This document shows positions 31,699 through 40,026 of a DNA stretch of 41,360 bases, in pieces. Positions within the stretch are counted from its first letter, which is position 1. Each line of letters opens with the position of its first letter. A program made the position numbers and the translations under genes. The DNA comes from Candidatus Thorarchaeota archaeon (GTDB lineage Archaea > Asgardarchaeota > Thorarchaeia > Thorarchaeales > Thorarchaeaceae). The notes under the pieces were generated by a model, which saw only the letters and a list, made by a program, of their open reading frames with translations, ran no database searches and had not been told where the DNA came from. The stretch covers positions 1 through 41,360 of the forward strand of contig JACAEL010000043.1 of assembly GCA_013388835.1 (NCBI GenBank), given 5' to 3'.

Positions 31699-32175
31699 AT
31701 GGGAAAGACACTCGGAAGACTGTTGAGGATACTGGCGTGGCTGGCCCCTGTCTATCAGTTCAGGGCGTCGGCACACAGGAAGTGCGGGGTCAAGATTGGA
31801 AAGGGCGTCTTCATGGGGTACATGGTGCACATAGACAGTGAGCATCCCGAACTCGTAGAGATTGGAGACTGGGTCTCAATAGGGCCGGGCGTGAAGATAA
31901 TGGCGCACTCTGGAGCAAGTCCGTTTCACCAGAGGACAGGGTCCTATAGCGAACCCCCTGCCAAGGTCATAGTGGAGGATGGAGCATGGATAGCGACAGG
32001 GGCCATCATCCTCCCGGGAGTGAGAATCGGAAGAGGTGCAATAGTGGCCGCAGGGGCCGTTGTCAGCAGAGATGTCCCTCCGATGACACTTGTGGCAGGT
32101 AATCCTGCACGGGCGGTTCAAAAGCTTGAGGTCAGACGTTCTGGCCATCAAGCTTCTTCGCAAGGGTCTTCCTGA
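31699..32175 (+). CDS. Left-handed beta-helix O-acyltransferase, maltose/galactoside acetyltransferase type
   Basis: This 158-residue protein is a LbH acyltransferase. A short N-terminal helix (ILAWLAPVYQFRASAHRK) precedes hexapeptide repeats: VKIGKGVFMGYMVHID, VEIGDWVSIGPGVKIMAHS, VEDGAWIATGAIILPG, VRIGRGAIVAAGAVVSRDVP, and the terminal LVAGNPARAV that closes the family. Such enzymes transfer acetyl or other acyl groups from CoA, or sometimes ACP, to sugars. GAGGAG lies 9 bases before the ATG. It is likely cotranscribed with the deacetylase. Its 3' end overlaps the convergent acyl carrier protein gene by 44 bases. Confidence 0.88.
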   Translation: MGKTLGRLLRILAWLAPVYQFRASAHRKCGVKIGKGVFMGYMVHIDSEHPELVEIGDWVSIGPGVKIMAHSGASPFHQRTGSYSEPPAKVIVEDGAWIATGAIILPGVRIGRGAIVAAGAVVSRDVPPMTLVAGNPARAVQKLEVRRSGHQASSQGSS

Positions 32176-32386
32176 GGTCGCCGACCGTAAGTATCTCGAC
32201 AACCTCTTCGTCTTGAAAGAACACCCCAAACTCACTCTCAATCTCGCTCACGAGCACAACATGGGCCATGGAGTCCCACGCCTCGTGTTCCTTTCGCCTC
32301 AGGTTGTCGGAGATCTCATCCTTCCTGACAAGAAGGACCTTTGAGATTATCTCATCGAGGCGGTCCAAATTACTGCTCATACTCAT
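32132..32386 (-). CDS. Acyl carrier protein
   Basis: This 84-residue four-helix carrier has the phosphopantetheine serine in EAWDSMAHVVLVSEIESEF (Ser about residue 39), with the usual acidic recognition helix after it and a C-terminal ILTVGDLRKTLAKKL. Helix 1 is LDRLDEIISKVL. Stand-alone ACPs are rare in archaea, which do not use fatty acid synthase for their lipids. It is translationally coupled (ATGA, 32383-32386) to the FkbH-like enzyme, which in known systems loads glyceryl from 1,3-bisphosphoglycerate onto such a carrier. The holo-ACP synthase for its activation is encoded in the same operon. Confidence 0.92.
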   Translation of the reverse strand: MSMSSNLDRLDEIISKVLLVRKDEISDNLRRKEHEAWDSMAHVVLVSEIESEFGVFFQDEEVVEILTVGDLRKTLAKKLDGQNV

Positions 32387-34224
32387 TCCTCAATCAACTG
32401 AATCCATTCTGGGACTGCGAGCTTCTTCTCGGTCAGACGCAGCACGAATACTCTAGTGCCCTTGTCGTCTGCTGACACCAGTTCGAAGCCGTGCTGCTCA
32501 AAGAAGTCCTTGGCCGGAGCGTTCTTCTTGGTGGGAATGAACTCGCCATACACCTCTGTTGCACCCTGTGCCTGAGCATCGGACACCATCTTCACAAGGA
32601 GGGCGGTCTCCACAGACCGACCGATGACCCTGCAGCTCATGAGAAACGAGTCTATCCACCAGCGATTGTCCCTCTTCTTGAGAATTCCAACTCCGACAAG
32701 CCCTTCGTCGCCGAACCGGTCAGTCACCGACATGCCATATACTATGCTGTCAGCTGAACTGCTCATGGAACGCACTTCCACTTCGGTGTAGCGCCTTGTA
32801 GTCACGTTGAACTGGTTCGTCTTGTTAATCAGCTGGACTATTCGCGGAGTCGTGAACGCATCGGCCCTCTTGATGTGTACCTTGAGTTCCAGCGTGCGAA
32901 GGAACTCCTCAAGTGAGGCGGACTGGCTTTCCAACTCGGTCCTCTTGCGCCGACCTGCATACATCGAACCACGTTCAAGGTCCTCTTTGGTGATGGCCAG
33001 CACGTCAAATACACTCAGCTGCTCAATCGTAGCACGGTAGAGGTGAGGGTTCTTTGGAAGGTCCACCACCATAACATCCGGACAGCCCTGTCGGACAAGC
33101 TCACGTTCGTGAGGGTTGTCATCAATGAACACCATGCTGTCCAGCCCTATGCCTATCTCTTCGGCGAGCTCCACAATATTCTGTACCTTGCTCTGCCAGT
33201 TGATTCTCAGTGCTGCAAAGTGCTCCTCTCGCAACACCTGATATGGATGTTCACGAATGACCTTCATGGCATCCTCAGGGTTGTTTTTGCTGTCGACTGC
33301 GAGTATGACTCCTCGGTTGTACAGACTCAGCAGTGCGCGCTGAAAATCGACATACTCCAGACCGGGGGAGGTGTTCCCTAGCTTTATCCCCTCGAATCCA
33401 TCCTCGCCAATTATGCCACCCCAGAGTGTGTTGTCCAGGTCCAGCACAATGCACTTCTTTGACCGGCCCTTGAGCGCCCGGAAATAACGCGTGTACTCGC
33501 GAGCGAGATGCACTGTGAAGTCCTCGCCGTACGGGATTGTCCCGCGGTACCACGTATTCCAGTTGACCACCCGAGACTTGCCAAAGTCACTGGCTATGCT
33601 GTCGAGATCGACGACAAGCACTCGGCCCTCGTTAAGAAAGGCCTCGGCTAGAGCTCGATTAGCCTCAGTGAAGAGTTCACGAAGTCCACTGCGCAGTTTG
33701 TTGTCTGCAATCCCAAAGGGTGTGAAGACGGGCACGATGAAGTTGCTCAGGAGGACAGTCGCCGACAAGTTCTGCACAAGAGCCTTTGCTATGACAGTGA
33801 GCTCATCAACACACTTTCGTACGAGTTCCAGACGCATATCTGGGCTCATCTTGACGCACTCGGATATGAAGGCCCTGTCGAGCATTGACCACAGGTCCAC
33901 ATTCAGAATGACCACATCAGGGCGGTGCTCAGTCAGCACCGAGTTAGAACTCAGTGCCTCCTGCCGGTACGTATTGAAGCCTCCAACCAGAGTGACTGGG
34001 TGGAAACCTTCCAGTCGGAGCAGTGTGTCCAGACAGGCTGCCAGAGGTTCAAGCGTGGAGGAGCCTATCACAGCAATTCGGACTGTTCTCTGCGGGTCAT
34101 CGGGAGGAGGAAGAGCCATACCCTGAATTCTCTTGAATGCGCTCCAGAGATTCAGATATGTTGGACTCGCACGTACTGTCTCAAGTATCTCATTGATGGT
34201 CCTGGCTGAAGTCGTCAATGTCAA
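32383..34224 (-). CDS. FkbH-like HAD-superfamily enzyme with C-terminal GNAT domain
   Basis: This is a 613-residue, three-part protein. Residues about 45-220 resemble the N-terminal SGNH-like region of FkbH proteins (AVIGSSTLEPLAACLDTLL, HRPDVVILNVDLW). Residues about 258-400 are the HAD phosphatase: VLDLDNTLWGGIIGEDG, then VDSKNNPEDAMKVI, then VFIDDNPHERELVRQGCP. Residues about 450-600 are GNAT-like (NQFNVTTRRYTEVEV, then SFLMSCRVIGRSVETALL). FkbH enzymes form glyceryl-S-ACP for polyketide and tetronate building blocks. The start is TTG at 34224, overlapping the acpS stop. A second TTG at 34218 has better spacing from AGGAGG. Confidence 0.92.
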   Translation of the reverse strand: MTLTTSARTINEILETVRASPTYLNLWSAFKRIQGMALPPPDDPQRTVRIAVIGSSTLEPLAACLDTLLRLEGFHPVTLVGGFNTYRQEALSSNSVLTEHRPDVVILNVDLWSMLDRAFISECVKMSPDMRLELVRKCVDELTVIAKALVQNLSATVLLSNFIVPVFTPFGIADNKLRSGLRELFTEANRALAEAFLNEGRVLVVDLDSIASDFGKSRVVNWNTWYRGTIPYGEDFTVHLAREYTRYFRALKGRSKKCIVLDLDNTLWGGIIGEDGFEGIKLGNTSPGLEYVDFQRALLSLYNRGVILAVDSKNNPEDAMKVIREHPYQVLREEHFAALRINWQSKVQNIVELAEEIGIGLDSMVFIDDNPHERELVRQGCPDVMVVDLPKNPHLYRATIEQLSVFDVLAITKEDLERGSMYAGRRKRTELESQSASLEEFLRTLELKVHIKRADAFTTPRIVQLINKTNQFNVTTRRYTEVEVRSMSSSADSIVYGMSVTDRFGDEGLVGVGILKKRDNRWWIDSFLMSCRVIGRSVETALLVKMVSDAQAQGATEVYGEFIPTKKNAPAKDFFEQHGFELVSADDKGTRVFVLRLTEKKLAVPEWIQLIEE

Positions 34225-34667
34225 TCTCCTCCTATCAAGAGACCGTGGGCAGCAACATCACGCTCATGTCGTAACTCTAACGGGTCCGGGACATATCCGG
34301 GTCTCACGGCAAGGGCGACAGCAACAGCCCAATCGCATGTGTGGGATATGCTGACTGTCACTTCGCGTCCCGCCAGCAGCCTTGGACGCACTTCCGGAGC
34401 CCCATCCATCTCATGTGTGATCTCGATGTTGTGTAGTGAGAGACCCTTGGGAGACCCGAGTGCCTTTAGAACAGCCTCTTTGGCTGCGAAGAGCCCCGCA
34501 AGATGAGGTGCTGGGTCGCCATATTGACTGCAGTAAGAGCGCTCTTCATCACAGAACACACGTCGAAAGAAACGCGAGTCGGGGGCAATCTCGCGAATCC
34601 TCTGGACGTTCACTATGTCAGTACCAATCGAGAATCCAGCTATGGACTCCAATTCCAGCACTCTCAT
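34221..34667 (-). CDS. acpS: Holo-ACP synthase (4'-phosphopantetheinyl transferase, AcpS type)
   Basis: This protein of about 148 residues transfers phosphopantetheine from CoA to the ACP serine. The magnesium-binding FSIGTDIVNVQRI and the LAGLFAAKEAVLKALG motif identify the AcpS group; VTVSISHTCDWAVAVALA is the last conserved strand. The long ORF start at 34919 lies antisense to nothing useful and gives unrelated residues; ATG at 34667 is the family-like start. Its stop overlaps the FkbH start. AcpS plus ACP plus FkbH forms a self-contained carrier-protein module, which is unusual for archaea and may reflect acquisition from bacteria. Confidence 0.9.
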   Translation of the reverse strand: MRVLELESIAGFSIGTDIVNVQRIREIAPDSRFFRRVFCDEERSYCSQYGDPAPHLAGLFAAKEAVLKALGSPKGLSLHNIEITHEMDGAPEVRPRLLAGREVTVSISHTCDWAVAVALAVRPGYVPDPLELRHERDVAAHGLLIGGD

Positions 34668-34729
34668 TGACAACGGGCTCTGGCCTAGCTGACTCCGTGA
34701 GGTCTTATAATCGTAATGCAGTGTGTGTG

Positions 34730-36172
34730 TCAGCGAAGCGATTCCGACTCCGTCTGCATGATTGCCGATGACCACGGGTACTTCTCCACAATGGAACTCA
34801 TGAGACGAGTCACTTTGCGCTCCTCTGATGTGCCAGAATAGGTGAGCAGGATGACCAGACCCCCCCGAGTACGTTTGACCTTCTGATACATGGTCTTGGT
34901 TGTGTTGATAACGTCGCACACGACCATCACCTGGGCATGAGGAATGTCAAGGTCGCGTTCACCCACCGGAGACATCACCAGCACTCGCACTGCCTCATCC
35001 TCTCTGAAGGCCCTGAGCACCTCACCCTTGTTAGTGGTCTGCCCTGTGAGAGCAAGGGAGTTTAGACCAGAGCGCTCGAGCAGAGTCTGGATGTCCTTTA
35101 CCATCTCAAGATAGGAGGTCAGGACAAGCACCTTCTCGAATCTCTTCGCAATGGCCAGAACTCTGACGGCCTTTGATGAGACCTCCGGAAGAGACCTTCT
35201 GAGCTGTGAGAGATTGAAATGATGCTTGACTGGCTCCTCGTAGAACATCCGTATGAATCTGCGTGGAGGCATCCCATAGACATACTTCCTGAGCATGAGG
35301 AGACCTCCATACTGCGACTTCAGTTCGTCGCTGACTGGAAGAGTGTCCAGTAGCAGATAGATTCTCCGAGAGTCACCTTCTATTAGCCCGAGATTGTCAC
35401 TCTCTTCGAGCTCATTGACTATCTGCTGACGGCAGTCTCGAATGAGCTCATCAAGAACAATTGAGACCGAGCGTACCTTGATGTCTGTAACCCGCTCCAT
35501 CTGCAACAGTGTGGGTTCTATGTAGTCACTCACATCGGTGCCATAGAGGTCCTCCATTGAGATGAGCACTGCGTTGGGTATGTATTCTCGAAGGGTTGCG
35601 AGTTCTTGACGGATCTCAACCTGATCTTTACTGAATACAGCGTGGTCGTCACGGAGCGTACCCGACATCCCAATGATCCACTTGTCCTTCAGTTGGGACA
35701 GAAGCGTAGGCCACGGGTATACTAAAGCGGTGAGGCCCCCAGAGCGTCTGACAAGAGTGTCGACCTCGTTTATCAGGACAGCATCGATACCGCTCGCAGC
35801 CTCGGGATGACGTTCCAGTACTCCAGCGAGTACCTGTGGAGTGGCTACAATCACACGCTTTTCGTTGAGCCACCTGACACGAAGCCCTGTCGGAGTGCGT
35901 GATGAGAGCTCGCCCAGCTCATCGTCCAGACCACCATACTCGCCACGCAGATACTGAACGGTCTCAACCAGTGATGACGAAGAGTGAACGACTATCAGGA
36001 AGCGGAGATTAGGAAACCTCTGTGCAACAATCTGATGTGTGATGAATCGCTTTCCCAGACCGCAGTCCAGCTCAAGCAATAGGTTTGAATTCCGATTCTC
36101 TACTGTCTTCTGAAGAATGTACTCCTGGTAGCCCCTTGGCGTGTACCTCTTGCTCGTGCCAGACATCTCCAT
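34730..36172 (-). CDS. Degenerate superfamily 2 helicase-like protein
   Basis: This 480-residue protein has two RecA-like domains. Q-motif-like RYTPRGYQEYIL is followed by motif I LLLELDCGLGKRFITHQIV, motif Ia-like FLIVVHSSSSLVETVQYL, motif II VLINEVDTLVRR, motif III IIGMSGTLRDD, then a second domain with VLVLTSYLEMVKDIQTLL, LALTGQTTNKGEVLRAF and motif VI-like YQKVKRTRGGLVILL. Motif I has Arg where Ser/Thr should bind magnesium, and motif II has Asn for the first Asp. It may therefore bind rather than hydrolyse ATP. ATG at 36172 is preferred over 36199. It lies 62 bases upstream of acpS on the same strand, with no known link to ACP chemistry. Confidence 0.75.
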   Translation of the reverse strand: MEMSGTSKRYTPRGYQEYILQKTVENRNSNLLLELDCGLGKRFITHQIVAQRFPNLRFLIVVHSSSSLVETVQYLRGEYGGLDDELGELSSRTPTGLRVRWLNEKRVIVATPQVLAGVLERHPEAASGIDAVLINEVDTLVRRSGGLTALVYPWPTLLSQLKDKWIIGMSGTLRDDHAVFSKDQVEIRQELATLREYIPNAVLISMEDLYGTDVSDYIEPTLLQMERVTDIKVRSVSIVLDELIRDCRQQIVNELEESDNLGLIEGDSRRIYLLLDTLPVSDELKSQYGGLLMLRKYVYGMPPRRFIRMFYEEPVKHHFNLSQLRRSLPEVSSKAVRVLAIAKRFEKVLVLTSYLEMVKDIQTLLERSGLNSLALTGQTTNKGEVLRAFREDEAVRVLVMSPVGERDLDIPHAQVMVVCDVINTTKTMYQKVKRTRGGLVILLTYSGTSEERKVTRLMSSIVEKYPWSSAIMQTESESLR

Positions 36173-36384
36173 CATGTGTAGTAAAGTATGCGTTTTCAAC
36201 TCATCTCAAGGCCTGAGTACCTCGGTGAGTGAAGGCCTTTGAAGCACAGACTCGTGCGTTGCACCATACGCTATGAAGCCTACGGATGGCATCGATACTC
36301 AAGACGCTCTCCGCACATACACGTCGCTCTGTCTCCAGCGTCCGGAGGCGCTTCATTGTGCAGGAGAGTTGCTGCATGAGTGAT

Positions 36385-37230
36385 TCAGATGTGCTCACCG
36401 TTCGCAGGGGTGTCGGTCACCCCCGCGTCATGAGTCGCGCTTGGTGGCATCTGAGGGGCAACGGTCACACGGGGAATCACCTTACCGTGTATCCAGATGC
36501 TATTTGACGGGATGACACAGTCCTTTGGCACTGTGCTGTTAGCCCCGATGATGACATTGTCTCCGACTGTGACACCGGGCAACACTACCGCGTTTGCGCC
36601 CACAGTCACACCATTGCCTAGGCGCACGGTCTTCAGATACAGCCGATCACCCTCGTACACATGCCCGCTAAGAATGGCGTCGTAGCCAAAGAAGCAGTTG
36701 CTGCCTATCACGGTTCGTTCAGGGTTGAACAGACGACCATTACCAACGACCGTGTTTGGACCAATTTGCGCTCCGAATGCCATGTGACGTGGCTTCGTGT
36801 CCATGAAGACACTGAAGAACCATGCGAAATATGGGAATATGACGTAGTAGACCTGTTTGAACTCGTATATCAGCCACTCGCCGGTCTCCATGGGGTAGTA
36901 TCCGTCCTTGAGTTCAGGAATGCCCCTTCGGGACAACTTGAACATACCAAGCAGAAGACCAAGGAATATCGCGTAGCAGAAGAACAAGATAGGCACGAGA
37001 AGCAACAGGAACCAGAAGCGGTCATAGAAGATCTCGGGAACCAATGAGCCGAGCAAGCCCCTCACATAGCCCGGGATGGCTGTCAGAGGTCCACCATGTG
37101 CTGTGAACACAGCATCGATGCTCTGGTAGGCAATGAGCAGGAGTATGACGGCCGGAATTGCTGCCACGGTTATACTGACTAGGATGGAGAGGATCATGTA
37201 TACCGCGTAGAACACAACCTTGGGCTTCAT
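36385..37230 (-). CDS. Membrane-anchored left-handed beta-helix acyltransferase
   Basis: This 281-residue protein has three hydrophobic segments (about residues 7-35, 70-96 and 125-145), then a LbH domain (about 150-260) with hexapeptide repeats: FGAQIGPNTVVGNGRLF, TVIGSNCFFGYDAILSGHV, VRLGNGVTVGANAVVLPG, VTVGDNVIIGANSTVPKDC. Similar membrane-LbH modules form the C-terminal part of epsilon-poly-lysine synthetase-type nonribosomal enzymes and of some surface-polymer acyltransferases. It could accept an ACP- or CoA-bound group and place it on a membrane substrate. It starts the leftward run that contains helicase, acpS, fkbH-like and ACP genes. The substrate is not deducible. Confidence 0.8.
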   Translation of the reverse strand: MKPKVVFYAVYMILSILVSITVAAIPAVILLLIAYQSIDAVFTAHGGPLTAIPGYVRGLLGSLVPEIFYDRFWFLLLLVPILFFCYAIFLGLLLGMFKLSRRGIPELKDGYYPMETGEWLIYEFKQVYYVIFPYFAWFFSVFMDTKPRHMAFGAQIGPNTVVGNGRLFNPERTVIGSNCFFGYDAILSGHVYEGDRLYLKTVRLGNGVTVGANAVVLPGVTVGDNVIIGANSTVPKDCVIPSNSIWIHGKVIPRVTVAPQMPPSATHDAGVTDTPANGEHI

Positions 37231-37276
37231 TGGTTGCTCATCTTCAATAAGGTCTAGTCCTCTCTTTGAGGAGTTC

Positions 37277-37300
37277 CCTTTTAATGTAGTGCAATTGCAC
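37277..37300. promoter_or_regulatory. Divergent TATA element with perfect palindrome
   Basis: CCTTTTAATG (37277-37286) is TATA-like on both strands. Leftward it fits the acyltransferase start at 37230; rightward it fits the small ORF and geranylgeranyl reductase. The adjacent 12-base palindrome GTGCAATTGCAC (37289-37300) is perfect. The same CCTTTTAATG precedes a different palindrome at the winged-helix gene (3129-3149). Confidence 0.55.
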
Positions 37301-37340
37301 CAAACCAGTCTGCAGCGATTTGAGCCACGTATATGCGCCC

Positions 37341-37499
37341 ATGATTGATGTTGACCTTGTCATTAGTCATCCGATGCGGGCTGCAGAGCAGAGGATAGTG
37401 GCCACGAGCAATGAATACCGTAACCTCGTCGTGTCTGAGATGTCATGGAAACAGATAAAGAGCCATCTCACGGGTCCTGAGAAGGCGAAGACACCATGA
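37341..37499 (+). CDS. Small 52-codon ORF overlapping the geranylgeranyl reductase start
   Basis: This frame ends at a TGA that overlaps the ATG of the next gene (ATGA, 37496-37499), the arrangement seen at many gene junctions in this window. The product (MIDVDLVISHPMRAAEQRIV and so on) is charged, without membrane or metal motifs, and no family is recognised. It may be a small subunit or translational coupler of the reductase. ATG at 37341 lacks a clear ribosome-binding site, and another in-frame ATG is at 37374. The overlap is the main support. Confidence 0.45.
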   Translation: MIDVDLVISHPMRAAEQRIVATSNEYRNLVVSEMSWKQIKSHLTGPEKAKTP

Positions 37500-38725
37500 C
37501 GCATGACCTCATAGTTGTCGGAACGGGTCCGGCCGGACTGAAGACTGCAGAACACGCAGCTGCACTGGGGCTCAAGCCACTAGTATTGGAGAAGCGAGCC
37601 AGAGTGACCGACTCGCTCATGGGCGAGCTTGTCACAGAGAAGGCACTTCGGCTGCTGGGGGTGAGGCCGGACAGCGAGTACGTGGGGAACAAGTTCACGG
37701 CAATAGTGGGGGAGAGCCTCGACACGGGAGCCAATATCGTCGTAGACCGGAGTCTGCTGGGCAACTCGTATCTGTTGGACGAGGACAGATGCCAAGAGCT
37801 CATGCGCGACAGGGCGTTATCCAACGGAGCCGAGTTCAGATACAACACGAGAGTGTCATCGGTTATCAAGAAGGACAATGCTGTCATTGGTGTGAGCTGT
37901 GCGAATGGCGAGCAGATGATGTCAGGCCTCACAGTGGGAGCTGATGGTTCCTACAGCAGGGTCTCAGCAACCGCAGGGTTCACCCATCCGAAGTGGCTCC
38001 TGAGCTACGGCTACAGATACAAACTTGCTGGCTGCAGGGGACTGGACCCCGGGACGGCTTACTTCTTCGTTGGTCGCGACGTGGGACTCGGCTATCTCTG
38101 GCTCTATCCCCGCTCAGAGACTGAGACCAATCTTGGCATTGGTCGGGTTCCATCATCAAGGGACAACTGGCAGAGACTGCCCCCAATGATGGACGTGCTC
38201 AAGAAATACATGAAGACTCATCCGGAGACACAGAATGCCAAGATAGTATCGGTAAATGGAGGCGTCGTGCCCTGCGCGGGAATCATTCCCCGTTTCACCG
38301 GTGCAGGTGTGGCGCTATGCGGAAACGCTGCAGGTCAGGTCTCATCGATTGTGGGAGGAGGAGTTACCACATGTCTGCACGCAGGCAGGCTCCTAGCAAG
38401 ACACGCAAAGAGAATCGTTGATACCGGGGACTACTCAGCGAAGAGTGTTGGAATGTACGAGAAGGAATACAGGCGCACCAGACTTGCACACAACATTCAG
38501 AACACAGGCAAGGGCATGTGGGCAGTGTCAAAGTATAGCCGGCTCAATGACCCGATTGAAGCAGCGGAGATAGTCCTTGGCCAACTGGACGCCAGGACGC
38601 TCAACGAGATGATTCAAGGGCATGCGTCTCCAGCGACACTGATCTCACTGCTCACAGACTTTCTGCCGATGGTCGCGCGAATTGGACGTGGCTATCTCAA
38701 GAGTGTCGCGGTGAGTGGACTCTGA
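37496..38725 (+). CDS. Geranylgeranyl reductase family flavoprotein
   Basis: This 409-residue FAD-dependent reductase saturates the geranylgeranyl chains of archaeal lipids. The N-terminal Rossmann motif is DLIVVGTGPAGLKTAEHAA, followed by the GGR-type VLEKRARVTDSLMGELV. GADGSYSRVSATAGF and ALCGNAAGQVSSIVGGGVTT are the middle and C-terminal FAD-binding signatures. Length is standard. The most likely role is digeranylgeranylglycerophospholipid reductase, although related enzymes act on free GGPP or quinones. Rightward promoter elements lie near 37279, with the small ORF in between. Confidence 0.88.
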   Translation: MTHDLIVVGTGPAGLKTAEHAAALGLKPLVLEKRARVTDSLMGELVTEKALRLLGVRPDSEYVGNKFTAIVGESLDTGANIVVDRSLLGNSYLLDEDRCQELMRDRALSNGAEFRYNTRVSSVIKKDNAVIGVSCANGEQMMSGLTVGADGSYSRVSATAGFTHPKWLLSYGYRYKLAGCRGLDPGTAYFFVGRDVGLGYLWLYPRSETETNLGIGRVPSSRDNWQRLPPMMDVLKKYMKTHPETQNAKIVSVNGGVVPCAGIIPRFTGAGVALCGNAAGQVSSIVGGGVTTCLHAGRLLARHAKRIVDTGDYSAKSVGMYEKEYRRTRLAHNIQNTGKGMWAVSKYSRLNDPIEAAEIVLGQLDARTLNEMIQGHASPATLISLLTDFLPMVARIGRGYLKSVAVSGL

Positions 38726-38916
38726 ATTCTGCGAGCCCCACACGGGAATAGAGTCAGCTCACAGGACAAGATTGAGAGGAGAGCTGCACCGGACTCGCCT
38801 CTTCTTTGGTACAATGCCGACAGTATGTGCGCCGGGGAGGCATAGTGGAGTCTCGTCTGATGGATGGTGCGCCGTCAGGAATCCAAGCGCTCTGATCGAG
38901 CAACAGCGGGATTGCG

Positions 38917-40026
38917 TCACTGTTCGTGCGATGGTGTGACCTCGACCGCGGTCGGCGTGGACTCCTTCACAACCCAGTCAGTACTACTGGACAGGACATG
39001 GAATATGTCGGCAGAAGCGGCTTCGAAATCCTCGTAGAGGCCGTACTCGCCTCCTGCAGCGTAAGGATGTCCGCCGCCCTTGAACAGCTTTGCGGCCTCG
39101 TTGCAACTAACATTCTCCCGTGTCCTACGGAATCCCAGCATCCCGCCCGGACTGAGCGTGACCAATAGGTCGGCCGCCCTTAGACCTTGATAGATAGACC
39201 TGAGATTGTTCTCATCGGAGGCAAAAGTACCCAAGTCCGTAGTGGTGACCCCAAGCGGTATCTCGACCACTCTGACGAGACGCCCGTGTATATCCATATC
39301 ACGATGACCTTCAAGTGCCTTCCTCATCTTCTTCAACTTCTCCTTCCGGTAGTTCGACACTCTCCGTTCAAGCAGGTCATCCTTGAATCGTCCCGCCTGT
39401 TCATTCCACAGCCCTGCGATGCCTTCGTCAATCAGCTTGTCCAGCAGAGACCGGAGGGCCTGGGTCACGTCCTCCTTGCGCTCTATAGCTGAAAAACGAA
39501 TCACAGAGAGAGCATCCGTCAGAGCTGTCGCGGCATCGATCTGTCTGAGGTTGAAGTCTGTGTCGTGTGCTATCCGTGCGAGTGACTCTGAGACCGGGTC
39601 GTCAGGCATCAGTACCCTGAATGCAATCTCAGCTGCACAGAGGTCATGACGCATCTTCAATACGGGCTTGTTGCCCAATGACAGTACGACCTTGAGACAC
39701 TTCTCAGGCCATCGATGATGGTCAAGCCAGACGACTCTGCAGCCCTGCGCCACTGCACGTCTTAGAGCCTCACTTACCAGGCCGACAGATTCAATATCGA
39801 TGCCGAGGTCTGTGACGACTATCAGAGTGTTTCTCAGTCCAGCGACCGTGGAGAAGGCATTCCCAAAGGACCCATAGTCGGTCAGCGAGACAGCATAGGG
39901 CAGACCATTCTTCTTCGCATAGCGGCAGGCTATGGCTGCGGAGGCCAGCCCGTCCACATCCTTATCGTGTGACACTGACGCTAGTGCGGATATGGCCGGG
40001 GACTTTCGCTCTGTTGTCTCGGTCAT
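38917..40026 (-). CDS. DHH-family phosphoesterase
   Basis: This 369-residue protein has the DHH superfamily metal-site motifs in order: VSHDKDVDGLASAAI, VVTDLGIDIESVG, and VVWLDHHRWPEK. Near the end is the DHHA1-type glycine motif AKLFKGGGHPYAAGG. The family cleaves phosphodiesters of short RNAs or nucleotides such as pAp and cyclic dinucleotides (NrnA/GdpP-like), or acts as a RecJ-like nuclease. The two-domain length fits NrnA-like enzymes. It lies alone on its strand. The preceding 190 bases (38726-38916) hold nothing recognisable. Confidence 0.9.
   Translation of the reverse strand: MTETTERKSPAISALASVSHDKDVDGLASAAIACRYAKKNGLPYAVSLTDYGSFGNAFSTVAGLRNTLIVVTDLGIDIESVGLVSEALRRAVAQGCRVVWLDHHRWPEKCLKVVLSLGNKPVLKMRHDLCAAEIAFRVLMPDDPVSESLARIAHDTDFNLRQIDAATALTDALSVIRFSAIERKEDVTQALRSLLDKLIDEGIAGLWNEQAGRFKDDLLERRVSNYRKEKLKKMRKALEGHRDMDIHGRLVRVVEIPLGVTTTDLGTFASDENNLRSIYQGLRAADLLVTLSPGGMLGFRRTRENVSCNEAAKLFKGGGHPYAAGGEYGLYEDFEAASADIFHVLSSSTDWVVKESTPTAVEVTPSHEQ

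Noticed and set aside
36201-36398. 65-codon frame overlapping the end of the membrane acyltransferase gene
   Set aside because: The GTG start lacks a ribosome-binding site, and the Arg/Leu-rich product has no features. It could be real, but nothing supports it beyond openness.
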